64,000 nt of DNA from Sphingomonas faeni (GTDB lineage Bacteria > Pseudomonadota > Alphaproteobacteria > Sphingomonadales > Sphingomonadaceae). Location of the stretch: contig NZ_QAYE01000009.1 in NCBI RefSeq assembly GCF_003053745.1, forward strand, positions 1 through 64,000, read 5' to 3'. This document shows positions 21,161 to 31,531 of this stretch, in pieces. Below the pieces are notes generated by a model, which was not told the DNA's origin, did not search any database, and worked only from the letters and a program-made list of their open reading frames with translations. A program made the position numbers and the translations under genes. Position 1 is the first letter of the stretch, and each line of letters opens with the position of its first letter.

Positions 21161-21999
21161 TCCGCGCGGCGGTGCTCGTCTTGCTGGCTGCATCCGGTGC
21201 CGCCGCCCAGCAAGCACCGCTCTCGAATACCGCGTCCCAGTCCGCCTTCCGCTGGACCGGCACGCTCAGCCAGGGCGGGCTGATCCTCGGCACCGCGCCC
21301 ACCGATACCCGCACGCTCATGCTCGACGACAAGCCGGTCGCGCTCTCCCCCGACGGCCGCTTCGTTGCCGGATTCGACCGCGATGCAGCGCCGCAAGCAT
21401 CGCTCGTCGCAACACTCGCCGACGGTCGAAGAGTCACGCAAAGTCTCGCGATCGCGCCGCGCGCATGGCGGGTCGAGCGCCTGAACACCCTCCCGAAATT
21501 CCCCGCGCCCGACCCGGTCTTCGCCAAGCTCCGCCCGCCCGAACTCGCGCAGATCGTCGCCGCCCGCGCGCGCAATACCGACGCGCAAGGCTGGCGGCAG
21601 TCCTTCGCATGGCCCGCTACCGGTCGCATCTCCGGCCTGTTCGGATCGCAACGCGTCTACAAAGGCGAACCCGGTAGCTATCATTCAGGCACCGACATCG
21701 CCAAGCCAACCGGCACGATCGTCACCGCTCCCGCCGACGGCGTCGTAATCCTCGCTGCGGATCACCCCTTCACGCTGGAGGGCAACCTCTTGATGCTCGA
21801 CCACGGCATGGGCCTCAACAGCGCCTTCCTGCACCTATCCCGCATCGACGCGAAACCCGGCGATCACGTCCGCCAAGGTCAACCGATCGGCGCCGTCGGC
21901 ATGACCGGCCGCGCCACCGGTCCCCACCTCCACTGGGCATTGCGCTGGAACGACGCCAAGCTCGACCCAATGCTGGTGGCGGGTGTGATGCGTCCGTAG
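21157..21999 (+). CDS. M23 family metallopeptidase (LytM/peptidoglycan endopeptidase)
   Basis: 280 residues with a Sec signal peptide (MIRAAVLVLLAASGAAAQ), an N-terminal beta region and a C-terminal M23 domain. The zinc ligands are visible: H and D in SYHSGTDIAKPTG and the HLHW motif in GPHLHWALRW, with the TAPADGVV and HGMGLNSAFLHL strands between. It should act in the periplasm on cross-links in peptidoglycan. It is translationally coupled to the DUF2093 gene before it. Confidence 0.94.
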   Translation: MIRAAVLVLLAASGAAAQQAPLSNTASQSAFRWTGTLSQGGLILGTAPTDTRTLMLDDKPVALSPDGRFVAGFDRDAAPQASLVATLADGRRVTQSLAIAPRAWRVERLNTLPKFPAPDPVFAKLRPPELAQIVAARARNTDAQGWRQSFAWPATGRISGLFGSQRVYKGEPGSYHSGTDIAKPTGTIVTAPADGVVILAADHPFTLEGNLLMLDHGMGLNSAFLHLSRIDAKPGDHVRQGQPIGAVGMTGRATGPHLHWALRWNDAKLDPMLVAGVMRP

Positions 22000-22010
22000 G
22001 TGACGAGCGC

Positions 22011-22532
22011 TCAGTTCAGGCGCTTCGCCTTCACACTTGGCTGGCCGCCCACGCTCAGCCTAAAACTCCCCAAGGCTCCGCGCTTGATGACGACTTTATC
22101 GTTTGCCCGTGGACGCCGCGCGATTGTGTAATCATCCGTCTGGATCCATCGCGCGCCATCGGCCAATTGGAAACTCCATCGGCCAGCGCCGTCTACCGAC
22201 GCGCCGGCGAGAGTCGTCTCGATCTGCGGCAGGTCGTTGCCGTTGCCGAACAAGCCGGTATCGGGCAGCGTGATCCCGAACAGATTTCGGCGCGTTTCGC
22301 GAACCTGTTGCTGGTCGATGACGACGACCGCTTGATCGGCCTCCGCGGTATCCAGCGCCGCCACTGAGTGATCGAAGCAGGCCAGCCGCGCCAGTGGCTC
22401 GGTCACGGTGCGGCATTGCGTAACGGCAACCAGCAGCGGGGACCGCTCCGCCTTGCGCGGCTTGGATGCCGCGGCCGCCGGATGCAGCGCCATGATCATC
22501 AAGCTTGAAATTGCCAAAATCGTGATCCGCAT
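22011..22532 (-). CDS. secreted protein of unknown function
   Basis: 173 residues with a signal peptide (MRITILAISSLMIMALHPAAAA). Mature residues include VAVTQCRTVTEPLARLACFDHSVAAL, a CRxxxxxxxRLxCFD arrangement found in several periplasmic proteins of sphingomonads, and a C-terminal beta-rich part (GRWSFQLADGARWIQTDDY). I do not know a function. It converges on the M23 peptidase gene with an 11-bp gap. Confidence 0.7.
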   Translation of the reverse strand: MRITILAISSLMIMALHPAAAASKPRKAERSPLLVAVTQCRTVTEPLARLACFDHSVAALDTAEADQAVVVIDQQQVRETRRNLFGITLPDTGLFGNGNDLPQIETTLAGASVDGAGRWSFQLADGARWIQTDDYTIARRPRANDKVVIKRGALGSFRLSVGGQPSVKAKRLN

Positions 22533-22806
22533 GAGCGTCCTACATCGTTAGCGAGAAGCGTCGGAATAGGCAGCGCCGGCCGGAGCGGCAAGTCCATCAC
22601 ATGCAGCATTCCGTTACGGCATCGTCCCGAAATTGTGGCCATTGGGTAACATAACTGTCGTAATGCGACGAGTGGCAGCGATCCTGTACTTTTCTTTTGG
22701 ACAAGGCAGCTCTGACTTGCGAAATCGCCGCCAGCTGCGGTCGGGCGACCGCACAATAGATCGTATCGGCCGGAAACGTTCGCTGATATTAAAGGGATAG
22801 ACCACC
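22533..22806. other. 274-base control region of the TonB receptor
   Basis: Divergent region between the secreted protein and the TonB receptor. It is more A/T-rich than the surroundings in 22630-22700 and holds an AGGGA ribosome-binding site at 22793-22797 for the receptor. No repeat or recognisable operator was found. Confidence 0.35.
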
Positions 22807-25800
22807 ATGCGAAACCATATGTTTCGAGACTGCCTGCTCGCGTCGACGATGATCGCGGGCGCCGTGACTGCATTGCCGGTCTACGCGCAGACCACCCCAG
22901 CACCCGCACCGCAGGGCACGACGAGTGACGACGGTGCAGCATCGACCACGCCGGCGATCTCCAACACGCCTAGCCAGGATCCCGCAGCCGCCGGCACCGC
23001 GGGCGGCGGCGATATCGTCGTCACCGGTTCGCGCATCTCGAACCCGAACTTGACGTCGGCGAGCCCGATAACGGTCGTCAATGCTGCAGACATCAAGCTG
23101 CGCGGCGCGACGCGTATCGAGGACGTACTCAACAGCCTGCCGTCGTCGTTCGCGACGCAGACCTCGTCGGTATCGAACGGTTCGACCGGTACCGCGACGA
23201 TCAACCTTCGCAACCTCGGTGAATCGCGCACGCTGGTGCTGGTCAACGGCCGCCGCCTGATGCCGGGCAACCCGTCGTCGAGCAGCACGGCCAGCGCCGC
23301 TGCCGACGTCAACATGATCCCGGCCTCGCTGTTGAAGCGCGTCGACGTGCTCACCGGCGGCGCGGGTTCGGTCTATGGTTCGGACGCCATCGGCGGCGTC
23401 GTCAACTTCGTGCTCGACACCGATTACGAAGGTTTCAGCGTCGATACCTCGGGCGGTATCTACAACCACAACAACCGCAGTGAGCGCTTCCAGGCACTGT
23501 CGGCGGCGAGCGGCAACCCCGCCCCGAGCGGCCAAGCGTTCGACGGCACGCAGTTCGACATCAACTTCAAGGTCGGTGCCGGCACCAGCGACGGTCGCGG
23601 CCATGTCGTCGGCTACGGCGGCTACCGCAAGATCGGCGCGATCCTGCAGGGTTCGCGCGATTACAGCTCGTGCGGCCTGAACACCCCGGGCGCCGGCGGT
23701 AATGACTATGTCTGCGGTGGATCGCCAACCGCGTTTCCGGCCAACTTCACGCTGGGCGATGCGAGAGAGGGCGGTCCGCCGACCGGTTACACGCTGAACT
23801 CCGCAGGTCAGCTCGTGGCGGGGCGTACGCTCTACAATGCCAACCCGCTGAACTACTACCAGCGTCCCGACAAGCGCTACACGGCTGGCTTCCTCGCCAA
23901 TTATGAAGTCAGCAAGGCGTTCAAGCCTTACGCCGAATTCATGTTCATGGACGATCGCTCGACCGCCCAGATCGCGCCATCGGGTAATTTCAGCAACACC
24001 ACGGTTCTGAACAGCAACAATCCGTTCCTGTCGGCGGCTCAGCGGGCGACCTTCTTCCGCGACACCAATCTGGTTCGGGATGCGAACGGCAACGTCATCA
24101 ACCTGACGAACCCCGATGGTACTCAGTATCAGCAGGCGAGCGTCCAGATCGGTCGTCGCAACGTCGAGGGCGGCGGTCGTCAGGCCGATCTCCGTCACAC
24201 CCAGTATCGCTTCGTTGCGGGTGCACGCGGCGACATCGACAAGGGCATCTCGTACGAAGCGTACGGCCAGTTCGGCAGCACCGTGTTCAACCAGGTGTAT
24301 CGCAACGAGTTCTCGGTTTCGCGCACGACCCGCGCACTCGACGCGATCACCGACACACGTCCGGGTTCGGCCACGCTTGGCCAGGCGGTTTGCCGCTCGG
24401 TCGTCGACGGCACCGATCCGAACTGCGTCCCGCTCAACATCTTCGGTTCCGCGGGCATCACCCCGGCGGCACTGGGTTATGTCCAGACCCCAGGCTTCCA
24501 GTCGGGCGAGAACAAGGAAAAGGTCGTCAACGCGTCGATGACCTTCAAGGGCGGTGAATATGGCGTCCAGTCGCCGTTCGCCAGCGAAGGCATCGCGCTG
24601 AACGTTGGTGGCGAATATCGCAAGGAGTCGCTCGTTCTCGAAGTCGACAATGCCTTCCTGAGCGGCGATCTCGCCGGCCAGGGCGGCGCGACGTTGCCGA
24701 TCCGTGGCAGCTACGACGTGAAAGAAGTGTTCGGCGAACTTCAGGTTCCGCTCGTCAGCGATCGCCCGTTCTTCAATGAACTGACGGTCAATGGCGGCTA
24801 CCGCTATTCGAGCTACAGCACGGCGGGTTCGGCGAACTCGTACAAGGGCGAGATCGTCTGGGCGCCGATCTCCGATATCCGCTTCCGCGGCGGCTATAAC
24901 CGCGCGGTCCGTGCTCCGAATACGCAGGAACTGTTCGCAACCCAGTCGGTGCAGATCGACGGTGCAACCGATCCTTGCGCTGGTCCGCGCGTCAATGGTC
25001 TCGTCAATGGCAATACGGCTGCACAATGTGCGCTCACCGGTGTCGCGGCAAACCAGTTCGGTCTGGTTCAGCCAAACGAGTCCGAGCAGTATAACGGCCT
25101 GCTGGGCGGCAACCCGAACCTGAAGCCCGAAAAGGCCGACACGTTCACCGCTGGCGTGATCCTGCGTCCTTCGTTCCTGCCGGGCTTCAACCTGTCGGTC
25201 GATGGTTTCCGGATCAAGCTGAAGGATCGGATTGGCGTCATCGGCGCGGATACGACCATTGCACAGTGCCTTGCGACCGGTGATCAGGCGCTCTGCAGCC
25301 TGATCAAGCGCGGTACCAACGGTACGCTGTTCCAGGGTACGAGCGGTTACATCATTGATACCAACGTCAACGCTGGGTCACTCTTGACTCAGGGCATCGA
25401 GACGTCGGCCGGGTATACCTACCGTTCGGACAGCATCGGCACGATCGGGCTTTCGTTCAACGGCACGTACGTCGACAAGTTCACGTCGGACAAGGCCGGC
25501 GCGAAGTTCGACTGCGCGGGCCTGTACGGCGCACAGTGCGGCTACCCGATGTCCAAGTGGCGTCACCAGGCTCGTATCTCGTTGACCACGCCGAACGGCA
25601 TCGGTCTGTCGGGTAACTGGCGCTATCTGTCGGCCACCAAGTTCGAGCGTACCAGCAGCGATGCCGATCTTGCGGCTCCGTTCTTCGTCAACGACGCTCG
25701 CGTGAAGGCACAGAACTACTTCGATCTCGCCGCAACGGTGCGGGTCGCGGACAAGTTCACCTACCGCATGGGTGTCAACAACATCCTCGACAAGACGCCG

Positions 25801-25917
25801 CCGATCCTCAGCGCGACGGCTTCGCCGATCGGTTCGTTCGGCAACGGCAACACCTACCCTGGCATCTACGAAGCTATCGGTCGCTACCTGTTCGTTGGTC
25901 TGACCATCGACATGTAA
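22807..25917 (+). CDS. TonB-dependent receptor (large, Oar/SusC-like sphingomonad type)
   Basis: 1036 residues. After the signal peptide (cleaved near VYAQ) comes a Thr/Pro/Ala-rich spacer and then GGDIVVTGSRI, the start of the plug. The plug continues with RIEDVLNSLPSSFATQ, TATINLRNLGESRTLVLVNG and GSVYGSDAIGGVVNFVL. A 22-strand barrel follows and ends with YEAIGRYLFVGLTIDM, whose terminal aromatic/hydrophobic residues are typical of outer-membrane barrels. It imports an unknown substrate, in this family often an oligosaccharide or other organic nutrient, with TonB-ExbBD energy. The length and extended barrel fit the organic-nutrient group rather than siderophore receptors. An AGGGA site precedes the ATG. 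Confidence 0.94.
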   Translation: MRNHMFRDCLLASTMIAGAVTALPVYAQTTPAPAPQGTTSDDGAASTTPAISNTPSQDPAAAGTAGGGDIVVTGSRISNPNLTSASPITVVNAADIKLRGATRIEDVLNSLPSSFATQTSSVSNGSTGTATINLRNLGESRTLVLVNGRRLMPGNPSSSSTASAAADVNMIPASLLKRVDVLTGGAGSVYGSDAIGGVVNFVLDTDYEGFSVDTSGGIYNHNNRSERFQALSAASGNPAPSGQAFDGTQFDINFKVGAGTSDGRGHVVGYGGYRKIGAILQGSRDYSSCGLNTPGAGGNDYVCGGSPTAFPANFTLGDAREGGPPTGYTLNSAGQLVAGRTLYNANPLNYYQRPDKRYTAGFLANYEVSKAFKPYAEFMFMDDRSTAQIAPSGNFSNTTVLNSNNPFLSAAQRATFFRDTNLVRDANGNVINLTNPDGTQYQQASVQIGRRNVEGGGRQADLRHTQYRFVAGARGDIDKGISYEAYGQFGSTVFNQVYRNEFSVSRTTRALDAITDTRPGSATLGQAVCRSVVDGTDPNCVPLNIFGSAGITPAALGYVQTPGFQSGENKEKVVNASMTFKGGEYGVQSPFASEGIALNVGGEYRKESLVLEVDNAFLSGDLAGQGGATLPIRGSYDVKEVFGELQVPLVSDRPFFNELTVNGGYRYSSYSTAGSANSYKGEIVWAPISDIRFRGGYNRAVRAPNTQELFATQSVQIDGATDPCAGPRVNGLVNGNTAAQCALTGVAANQFGLVQPNESEQYNGLLGGNPNLKPEKADTFTAGVILRPSFLPGFNLSVDGFRIKLKDRIGVIGADTTIAQCLATGDQALCSLIKRGTNGTLFQGTSGYIIDTNVNAGSLLTQGIETSAGYTYRSDSIGTIGLSFNGTYVDKFTSDKAGAKFDCAGLYGAQCGYPMSKWRHQARISLTTPNGIGLSGNWRYLSATKFERTSSDADLAAPFFVNDARVKAQNYFDLAATVRVADKFTYRMGVNNILDKTPPILSATASPIGSFGNGNTYPGIYEAIGRYLFVGLTIDM

Positions 25918-25935
25918 TCGATCCTACGGGACCAA

Positions 25936-25978
25936 GAAAAAGGGGCGGCAGATCATCGATCTGCCGCCCCTTTTTTTG
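25936..25978. terminator. bidirectional Rho-independent terminator
   Basis: A perfect 13-bp stem (25942-25954 with 25958-25970, GGGGCGGCAGATC) and 3-base loop, preceded by an A run and followed by seven T. It can terminate both the TonB receptor (plus) and clpB (minus). Confidence 0.95.
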
Positions 25979-25992
25979 TTCGGAGATGACGT

Positions 25993-28572
25993 TCAGGCGA
26001 CCTGGAGCACCAGCTTCCCGTCACCTTCGTCGACCTTCACCGTCGAGCCATCCTTTACCTCGCCGCGCAGGATCATGTCGGCGAGCGGGTCCTGCAGATA
26101 GCGCTGGACCGCACGCTTCAACGGCCGCGCGCCGTACACCGGATCATACCCAACCCGCCCGAGCCACGCGCGCGCCGCGTCGGTCAGATCGAGGATGATC
26201 TTGCGGTCGGCGAGCAGCTTGTCGACGCGCGACACCTGAATATCGACGATCGGCGCCATGTGCGACTGGCCGAGGCGGTGGAACAGGATCACCTCGTCGA
26301 GCCGGTTGAGGAACTCCGGGCGGAAGTGCGACCGGACGATCTCCATCACCTGCGGCTCGACCGACGATACGTCGTCGCCCTCCGCCATGTTCGCGAGATA
26401 CTGGCTGCCGAGGTTCGACGTAAGGATGATCAGCGTGTTGCTGAAATCCACCGTGCGGCCCTGACCGTCGGTCAGACGCCCGTCGTCGAGCACCTGCAAC
26501 AGCACGTTGAACACGTCGCCGTGTGCCTTCTCGACCTCGTCGAACAGGATCACCTGATACGGCCGCCTGCGCACCGCCTCGGTCAGCACGCCGCCCTCCT
26601 CGTAACCGACATAGCCCGGAGGCGCGCCAATCAGCCGCGCGACGGCGTGCTTCTCCATGAACTCGCTCATGTCGATGCGGACCATCGCTGACGGATCGTC
26701 GAACAGGAATTCCGCCAGCGCCTTGGTCAGCTCGGTCTTGCCGACGCCGGTCGGCCCGAGGAACAGGAACGAGCCCAGCGGCCGGTTCGGATCCTGCAAC
26801 CCCGCGCGCGCACGCCGGACCGCGGTCGAGACCGCCTTTACCGCATGCGCCTGGCCGATCACGCGCTTGCCGATCGTAGCCTCCATCGCAAGCAGCTTGT
26901 CGCGCTCGCCCTGCAACATCCGCTCGACCGGGATGCCGGTCCAGCGGCTGACCACGCCGGCGATATCGTCCGCGGTCACTTCCTCGCGCAGCATCGCGCC
27001 CTTGGTCGCCCCCGCCGCCTCGTCGAGCTGGCGCTGCAATCCCGGAATCGTCCCGTAGGACAGCTCGCCCGCCTTGGCGAGATCGCCCGAGCGCTGCGCC
27101 TGCTCCAGCTCGAGCCGTGCGGCGTCGAGCTGTTCCTTCAGCCGTGCCTCGGCATTAATTTTGTCCTTCTCGCCCTTCCAGCGCGTCGTCAGCTCGGCGG
27201 ATTGCTCCTCCAGGTTGACGAGTTCGCCCTCCAGCGTGTCGAGCCGGTCGACCGACGCATCGTCGGTCTCGCGCTTCAACGCCTCGCGTTCGATCTTGAG
27301 CTGGATGATCCGCCGGTCGAGATTTTCGATCGCCTCGGGCTTCGATTCGACCTCCATGCGAATCCGCGAGGCAGCCTCGTCCATCAGATCAATGGCTTTG
27401 TCGGGCAGGAAGCGATCGGTGATGTAGCGGTTCGACAGCGTCGACGCGGCGACGATCGCGCCGTCGGTGATCCGTACGCCGTGGTGGAGTTCGTACTTCT
27501 CCTTCAGCCCACGCAAGATCGAGATGGTGTCCTCGACGGTCGGTTCGCCGACCATCACCGGCTGGAACCGCCGCTGCAACGCCGGGTCCTTCTCGACGTA
27601 TTTGCGGTACTCGTCGAGCGTGGTCGCGCCGACGCAGTGCAGCTCGCCGCGCGCCAACGCCGGCTTGAGCAGGTTGCCCGCGTCCATCGCGCCTTCGGAT
27701 TTGCCCGCGCCGATCAGCTGGTGCATCTCGTCGATGAACAGGATGATGTCGCCCTCGGCGGCCTTCACCTCGTCGAGCACGCCCTTTAGCCGCTCCTCGA
27801 ACTCACCGCGATATTTGGCACCCGCGATCAGCGAGCCGAGGTCGAGCGACATCAGCCGGCGGTCCTTCAGCGTATCCGGCACGTCGCCATTGGCGATGCG
27901 AAGGGCTAGCCCTTCCGCGATAGCGGTCTTGCCGACGCCGGGTTCGCCGATCAGCGCAGGGTTGTTCTTCGTGCGGCGCGCGAGGATCTGGATGGTGCGA
28001 CGGATCTCCTCGTCGCGGCCGATGACGGGGTCGAGCTTGCCGTCGCGCGCCGCCTGGGTGAGGTCGCGCGCGAACTTCTTGAGCGCATCATAACGATCCT
28101 CGGCGCCCGCGGTGTCGGCGGTGCGGCCTTGGCGCAGGCCGTTGATCGCGGTGTTCAGCCCCTCGGGCGTCACGCCGCCAGCCTTCAAGGCCTTGCCCGC
28201 CGCGGTGTTTAGCGACAGCGCGAGCGCGACCAGCAGCCGCTCGACGGTGACGAAGCTGTCGCCGGCCTTGCTCGCGATCTGCTCGGCCTGGTCCAGCACG
28301 CGCACCGCGTCGTTGTCGATCCCCGGCGTGGTCTGCGCGCCCGAGCCCGACACGACCGGGATCTTCGCGAGCGCGAGATCGGTCTCGGACGTCGCGCGCT
28401 TGGCGTCGCCACCCGCCGCCGCGATCAGCCCGGCGGCCATGCCCTGGTCGTCTTCCAGCAGCGCTTTCAACAGATGCTCGGGGGCGATCCGCTGGTGGTT
28501 CATGCGGATCGCGACGGTCTGCGCGGATTGCAGGAAGCCCTTCGCGCGGTCGGTGAATTTGTCGATGTTCAT
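25993..28572 (-). CDS. clpB: ATP-dependent disaggregase ClpB
   Basis: 859-residue AAA+ chaperone that works with DnaK to dissolve protein aggregates. The N-domain begins [17 protein letters not shown]. The first AAA module has Walker [14 protein letters not shown] near residue 205, the coiled-coil middle domain spans about 400-530, and the second AAA module has [14 protein letters not shown] near 605 and the GYVGYEEGG pore loop. The ATG at 28572 has AGGAATT before it. Upstream (28610-28650) a GTGTTG-N8-CAACAC dyad and a CTTG...ACCATCT arrangement could be heat-shock promoter elements, but the match is loose. Confidence 0.97.
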   Translation of the reverse strand: MNIDKFTDRAKGFLQSAQTVAIRMNHQRIAPEHLLKALLEDDQGMAAGLIAAAGGDAKRATSETDLALAKIPVVSGSGAQTTPGIDNDAVRVLDQAEQIASKAGDSFVTVERLLVALALSLNTAAGKALKAGGVTPEGLNTAINGLRQGRTADTAGAEDRYDALKKFARDLTQAARDGKLDPVIGRDEEIRRTIQILARRTKNNPALIGEPGVGKTAIAEGLALRIANGDVPDTLKDRRLMSLDLGSLIAGAKYRGEFEERLKGVLDEVKAAEGDIILFIDEMHQLIGAGKSEGAMDAGNLLKPALARGELHCVGATTLDEYRKYVEKDPALQRRFQPVMVGEPTVEDTISILRGLKEKYELHHGVRITDGAIVAASTLSNRYITDRFLPDKAIDLMDEAASRIRMEVESKPEAIENLDRRIIQLKIEREALKRETDDASVDRLDTLEGELVNLEEQSAELTTRWKGEKDKINAEARLKEQLDAARLELEQAQRSGDLAKAGELSYGTIPGLQRQLDEAAGATKGAMLREEVTADDIAGVVSRWTGIPVERMLQGERDKLLAMEATIGKRVIGQAHAVKAVSTAVRRARAGLQDPNRPLGSFLFLGPTGVGKTELTKALAEFLFDDPSAMVRIDMSEFMEKHAVARLIGAPPGYVGYEEGGVLTEAVRRRPYQVILFDEVEKAHGDVFNVLLQVLDDGRLTDGQGRTVDFSNTLIILTSNLGSQYLANMAEGDDVSSVEPQVMEIVRSHFRPEFLNRLDEVILFHRLGQSHMAPIVDIQVSRVDKLLADRKIILDLTDAARAWLGRVGYDPVYGARPLKRAVQRYLQDPLADMILRGEVKDGSTVKVDEGDGKLVLQVA

Positions 28573-28744
28573 GACGAATTCCTGTGGGATTGGTTCGGTG
28601 TTGGCCAAAAGATGGTGTTGTATTTGGGCAACACAAGAGGCGGGCGCAGGTTGGATGCTAGGGCGAGCGCGGGGCATCCGGAATAGCGTTTATTGTCGGT
28701 ATCGAAGCGCCGCCGTCATCGCTATGTTCAGGTTCGCATGCTAT

Positions 28745-29167
28745 ATGGATGGCGTGTCCACAGCGCTCCCCCATACCTACGCCATCGGCATCGAGCCGGC
28801 CGACATCGACTTCATGGGTCACGTCAACAACGCGAACTATCTGAAGTGGGTACAGGCCGCAGTGATCGACCATTGGCAGCGCTTGGCGCCCGCCGAGGCG
28901 GTGGCGGGGCACCTTTGGGTCGCGCTGAAGCACGAGATCACGTACCGTAAACCCGCGTTCCTCGACGACGACGTCATTGCGACGGTGTTGCTCGAGAAGG
29001 TTCAGGGCGCGCGCGCGTTCTACGAGACGATCATCAAGCGCGGCGAAGACGTGCTCGCCGAGGTGAAGTCGAGCTGGTGCTGTCTCGATGCCGAGACGCT
29101 GCGCCCGTCGCGGCTGGCGAACAGCGTCGTCGAGCATTTCTTCCCGAAAACCGACCTTAAAGACTGA
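28745..29167 (+). CDS. acyl-CoA thioesterase (4-hydroxybenzoyl-CoA thioesterase-like hotdog fold)
   Basis: 140 residues of hotdog fold. The motif IEPADIDFMGHVNNANYLKWVQ at residues 15-36 contains the D-x3-H-V-N-N-A-x-Y signature of the 4HBT/YbgC group, in which Asp is catalytic. It probably hydrolyses acyl-CoA or aromatic-CoA thioesters in the cytosol; the true substrate is unknown. ATG 28745 was chosen over the in-frame 28724 because it is closer to the fold start and has AGG upstream. Confidence 0.85.
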   Translation: MDGVSTALPHTYAIGIEPADIDFMGHVNNANYLKWVQAAVIDHWQRLAPAEAVAGHLWVALKHEITYRKPAFLDDDVIATVLLEKVQGARAFYETIIKRGEDVLAEVKSSWCCLDAETLRPSRLANSVVEHFFPKTDLKD

Positions 29168-29188
29168 CGTCTCTCGGGCGATCGACCC

Positions 29189-29347
29189 TCAGAAATCGAT
29201 CGCCATGCCCTTCAACTCCCAGTCGCCATAGCGCGTAGGATCGCGCGGCTCGGGGTCCTTGTCCGGCACGATCGCCTCGGGTTTCGGCACCGGCGTATTC
29301 TTCGCAAGGTATTCTGGCGGTTTCAGATGATCGGGGCGCTGGCCCAT
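29189..29347 (-). CDS. DUF1674 / SDHAF4-like succinate dehydrogenase assembly factor
   Basis: A 52-residue protein whose C-terminus DPTRYGDWELKGMAIDF is the conserved DUF1674 (SDHAF4) signature. In eukaryotes the family protects the flavinylated SDHA subunit before complex II assembly; a similar role is inferred here. A GGAGAG site lies 7 bases before the ATG at 29347. No sdh genes are in the window. It converges with the thioesterase gene. Confidence 0.85.
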   Translation of the reverse strand: MGQRPDHLKPPEYLAKNTPVPKPEAIVPDKDPEPRDPTRYGDWELKGMAIDF

Positions 29348-29453
29348 CGCTGCTCTCCGGATTTGCGTGTTGGCGTCGTAACCGCCACATGGGCCCTGTC
29401 GCGCCGCTTTGCCATAACAGCCGCGCGACAAACCGAACGCGAAGGACCTTGAT

Positions 29454-30731
29454 ATGCCCGACTATACCCACGCCCCCGAGCCGCTCGGCGTCCCGACCCG
29501 TCGTGCAGCACTCCGCCTGCTCGACGCCGTCCTGCGCCGCGGCGAGTCGCTCGAATCCGCCTTGCCGGCAGCAACCCGCGCGATCCATGGCCCCGACCGC
29601 GGTCTCGCCCACGCGATCGCCGCCGAGACGCTTCGTCGCCTGCCCGATCTCGACGCGATGATCGATTCGGTGACCAAGACCAACCTGCCCGACGATGCCA
29701 AGGCGCGCATGGCGCTCCGCATCGCGCTGGTCCAGGTGCTGGTCCTCGGCACGCCCTCGCACGCCGCGATCTCGACCGTGTTGCCCTTGGTCGACGGCGG
29801 TCCGCGCAAGCTCGTCCACGGCGTGTTCGGCACGCTGTTCCGCGCCAACATGCTGCTGCCCGAAGTGCCGACGCTGCCGGCCCCCGTCGAACTGCGCTGG
29901 GAAGCCGCCTGGGGCGAGGAGATGGTCGACGCCGCCGGCCGCGCGATCGCGCAGGTGCCGCCGCTCGACCTGACGATCGCCGACCCGTCCGAGACTGAAG
30001 GCTGGCGCGAGAAACTCGGCGGCGAAAGTTTCATGCCCGGGCATTTGCGCCTCGGTGACCATGACTCCGTCCCCGACATGGCAGGGTTCGGCGACGGCGC
30101 GTGGTGGGTGCAGGACATCGCCGCCTCGCTCCCCGCGCGGTTGCTCGGCAAGGGTGAAGGGCATGTCCTCGATCTCTGCGCAGCCCCCGGCGGCAAGACG
30201 CTGCAACTCGCGAGCGCCGGCTGGACCGTCACCTCGGTCGACAATTCGCAGAGCCGCATCAAGCGCCTGCGCGAGAATCTGTACCGCACGCATCTGAAGG
30301 CCGAAGTCGTCAACGCCGACATCCTAGAATGGGCGCCGAGCGAACCCGCCGACGCGATCCTGATCGATGCGCCGTGCAGCGCGACAGGCATCTTCCGCCG
30401 CCACCCCGACGTCCTCCACCGCGTCCGCCCCTCGATCATCGCCGAGACCGCAGCGTTGCAGGCGCGGATCTTCGCGAGGGCCGCGGACTGGGTGAAGCCC
30501 GGCGGCACGCTCGTCTACGCCACCTGCTCGCTCGAACCTTCCGAAGGCGAAGCGCAACTCGAGGCGTTCCTGTCCGCGCGGAGCGACTACACGATCGCCC
30601 CGGTAGAGCAGTCCGAACTCCCCGCCGGTATCACGCCAACGGAAACCGGCACGATCCGTACGCTTCCTGGCATGCTCGCCGACCAAGGCGGCTGCGACGG
30701 CTTCTTCATCGCAAGATTGAAGCGCAGCTAA
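29454..30731 (+). CDS. rsmB: RsmB-family 16S rRNA m5C methyltransferase
   Basis: 425 residues. An N-terminal NusB-like RNA-binding domain (about 15-135; VPTRRAALRLLDAVLRRGESLE start) is followed by the NOP2/Sun SAM methyltransferase domain. The latter has LDLCAAPGGKTLQLA near 240, the DAPCSATGIFRRHPD loop with the release cysteine, and ATCSLEPSEGE with the catalytic cysteine. It methylates a cytosine of 16S rRNA (C967 in E. coli). The divergent DUF1674 gene lies 106 bp upstream. Confidence 0.93.
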   Translation: MPDYTHAPEPLGVPTRRAALRLLDAVLRRGESLESALPAATRAIHGPDRGLAHAIAAETLRRLPDLDAMIDSVTKTNLPDDAKARMALRIALVQVLVLGTPSHAAISTVLPLVDGGPRKLVHGVFGTLFRANMLLPEVPTLPAPVELRWEAAWGEEMVDAAGRAIAQVPPLDLTIADPSETEGWREKLGGESFMPGHLRLGDHDSVPDMAGFGDGAWWVQDIAASLPARLLGKGEGHVLDLCAAPGGKTLQLASAGWTVTSVDNSQSRIKRLRENLYRTHLKAEVVNADILEWAPSEPADAILIDAPCSATGIFRRHPDVLHRVRPSIIAETAALQARIFARAADWVKPGGTLVYATCSLEPSEGEAQLEAFLSARSDYTIAPVEQSELPAGITPTETGTIRTLPGMLADQGGCDGFFIARLKRS

Positions 30732-30750
30732 GCAAGAGCACGCAGGTACT

Positions 30751-30834
30751 TGTTCCCCCGCGAAAGCGGGGGCCCAGGATTGCTCAGCGGGCCGCTCGTA
30801 ACCCTGGATTCCTGCCTCCGCAGGAAAACACGAG
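30751..30834. repeat. family B palindromic repeat
   Basis: Arms TTCCCCCGCGAAAGCGGGGGCCCAGG and CCTGGATTCCTGCCTCCGCAGGAA pair through CCCAGG/CCTGG inner ends, each with its own small GC hairpin. It lies between rsmB and rpe. Confidence 0.7.
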
Positions 30835-30874
30835 GGGCTGGTACAGCGCACCGGTCCCGCGCTAGGACAAATCC

Positions 30875-31531
30875 ATGCAACCCGTCCGCATCGCCCCCTC
30901 GATCCTCTCCGCCGATTTCTCCAAGCTCGGCGAGGAAGTCCGCGCCATCGACGCGGCAGGCGCCGACTGGATCCACATCGACGTGATGGACGGCCATTTC
31001 GTCCCCAACATCTCGTTCGGCCCCGCGGTCATGAAGTCGGTCCGCGGCGTCACCACCAAGCCGTTCGACGTCCACCTGATGATCTCCCCCGTCGACGCGT
31101 ATCTCGACGCGTTCGCGGAGGCCGGCGCCGACTGCATCACCGTGCATTACGAGGCCGGTCCGCACATCCACCGCTCGCTCCAGCATATCAAGGGCCTCGG
31201 CAAGCGCGCGGGCGTCGTCATCTGCCCCGGCACGCCGGCGAAGATGCTCGACTACCTCATGGACATGGTCGACCTCGTCCTCGTGATGAGCGTCAACCCC
31301 GGCTTCGGTGGCCAGAGCTTCATCCCGAGCCAGCTCAAGAAAATCTCCGCGATCCGCACCATGATCGAAAAGAGCGGCCGCGCGATCGATCTCGAAGTCG
31401 ATGGCGGCGTCGATGCCGAGTGGGCGAAACGCTGCATCGAGGCCGGCGCCGACGCGCTGGTCGCCGGCACTTCGGTCTTCCGCGGCGGCCCCGACCACTA
31501 CGCCGCCAACATCGCTGCGTTGCGGGGGTGA
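30875..31531 (+). CDS. rpe: ribulose-phosphate 3-epimerase
   Basis: Interconverts ribulose-5-P and xylulose-5-P (pentose phosphate pathway). 218 residues forming a TIM barrel. [15 protein letters not shown], the metal-ligand-bearing [35 protein letters not shown] and LEVDGGV are all present in the usual order. Its TGA overlaps the GTG start of the following heparinase-like gene (GTGA), so the two are coupled. Confidence 0.97.
   Translation: MQPVRIAPSILSADFSKLGEEVRAIDAAGADWIHIDVMDGHFVPNISFGPAVMKSVRGVTTKPFDVHLMISPVDAYLDAFAEAGADCITVHYEAGPHIHRSLQHIKGLGKRAGVVICPGTPAKMLDYLMDMVDLVLVMSVNPGFGGQSFIPSQLKKISAIRTMIEKSGRAIDLEVDGGVDAEWAKRCIEAGADALVAGTSVFRGGPDHYAANIAALRG

Noticed and set aside
22789..25026. 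A 745-residue minus-strand open frame
   Set aside because: Antisense of the TonB receptor; composition and lack of motifs show it is not a gene.
28573..28744. Definite sigma-32 promoter before clpB
   Set aside because: The CTTG and CCAT-like boxes fit the consensus only loosely, so it is mentioned under clpB but not called as a site.
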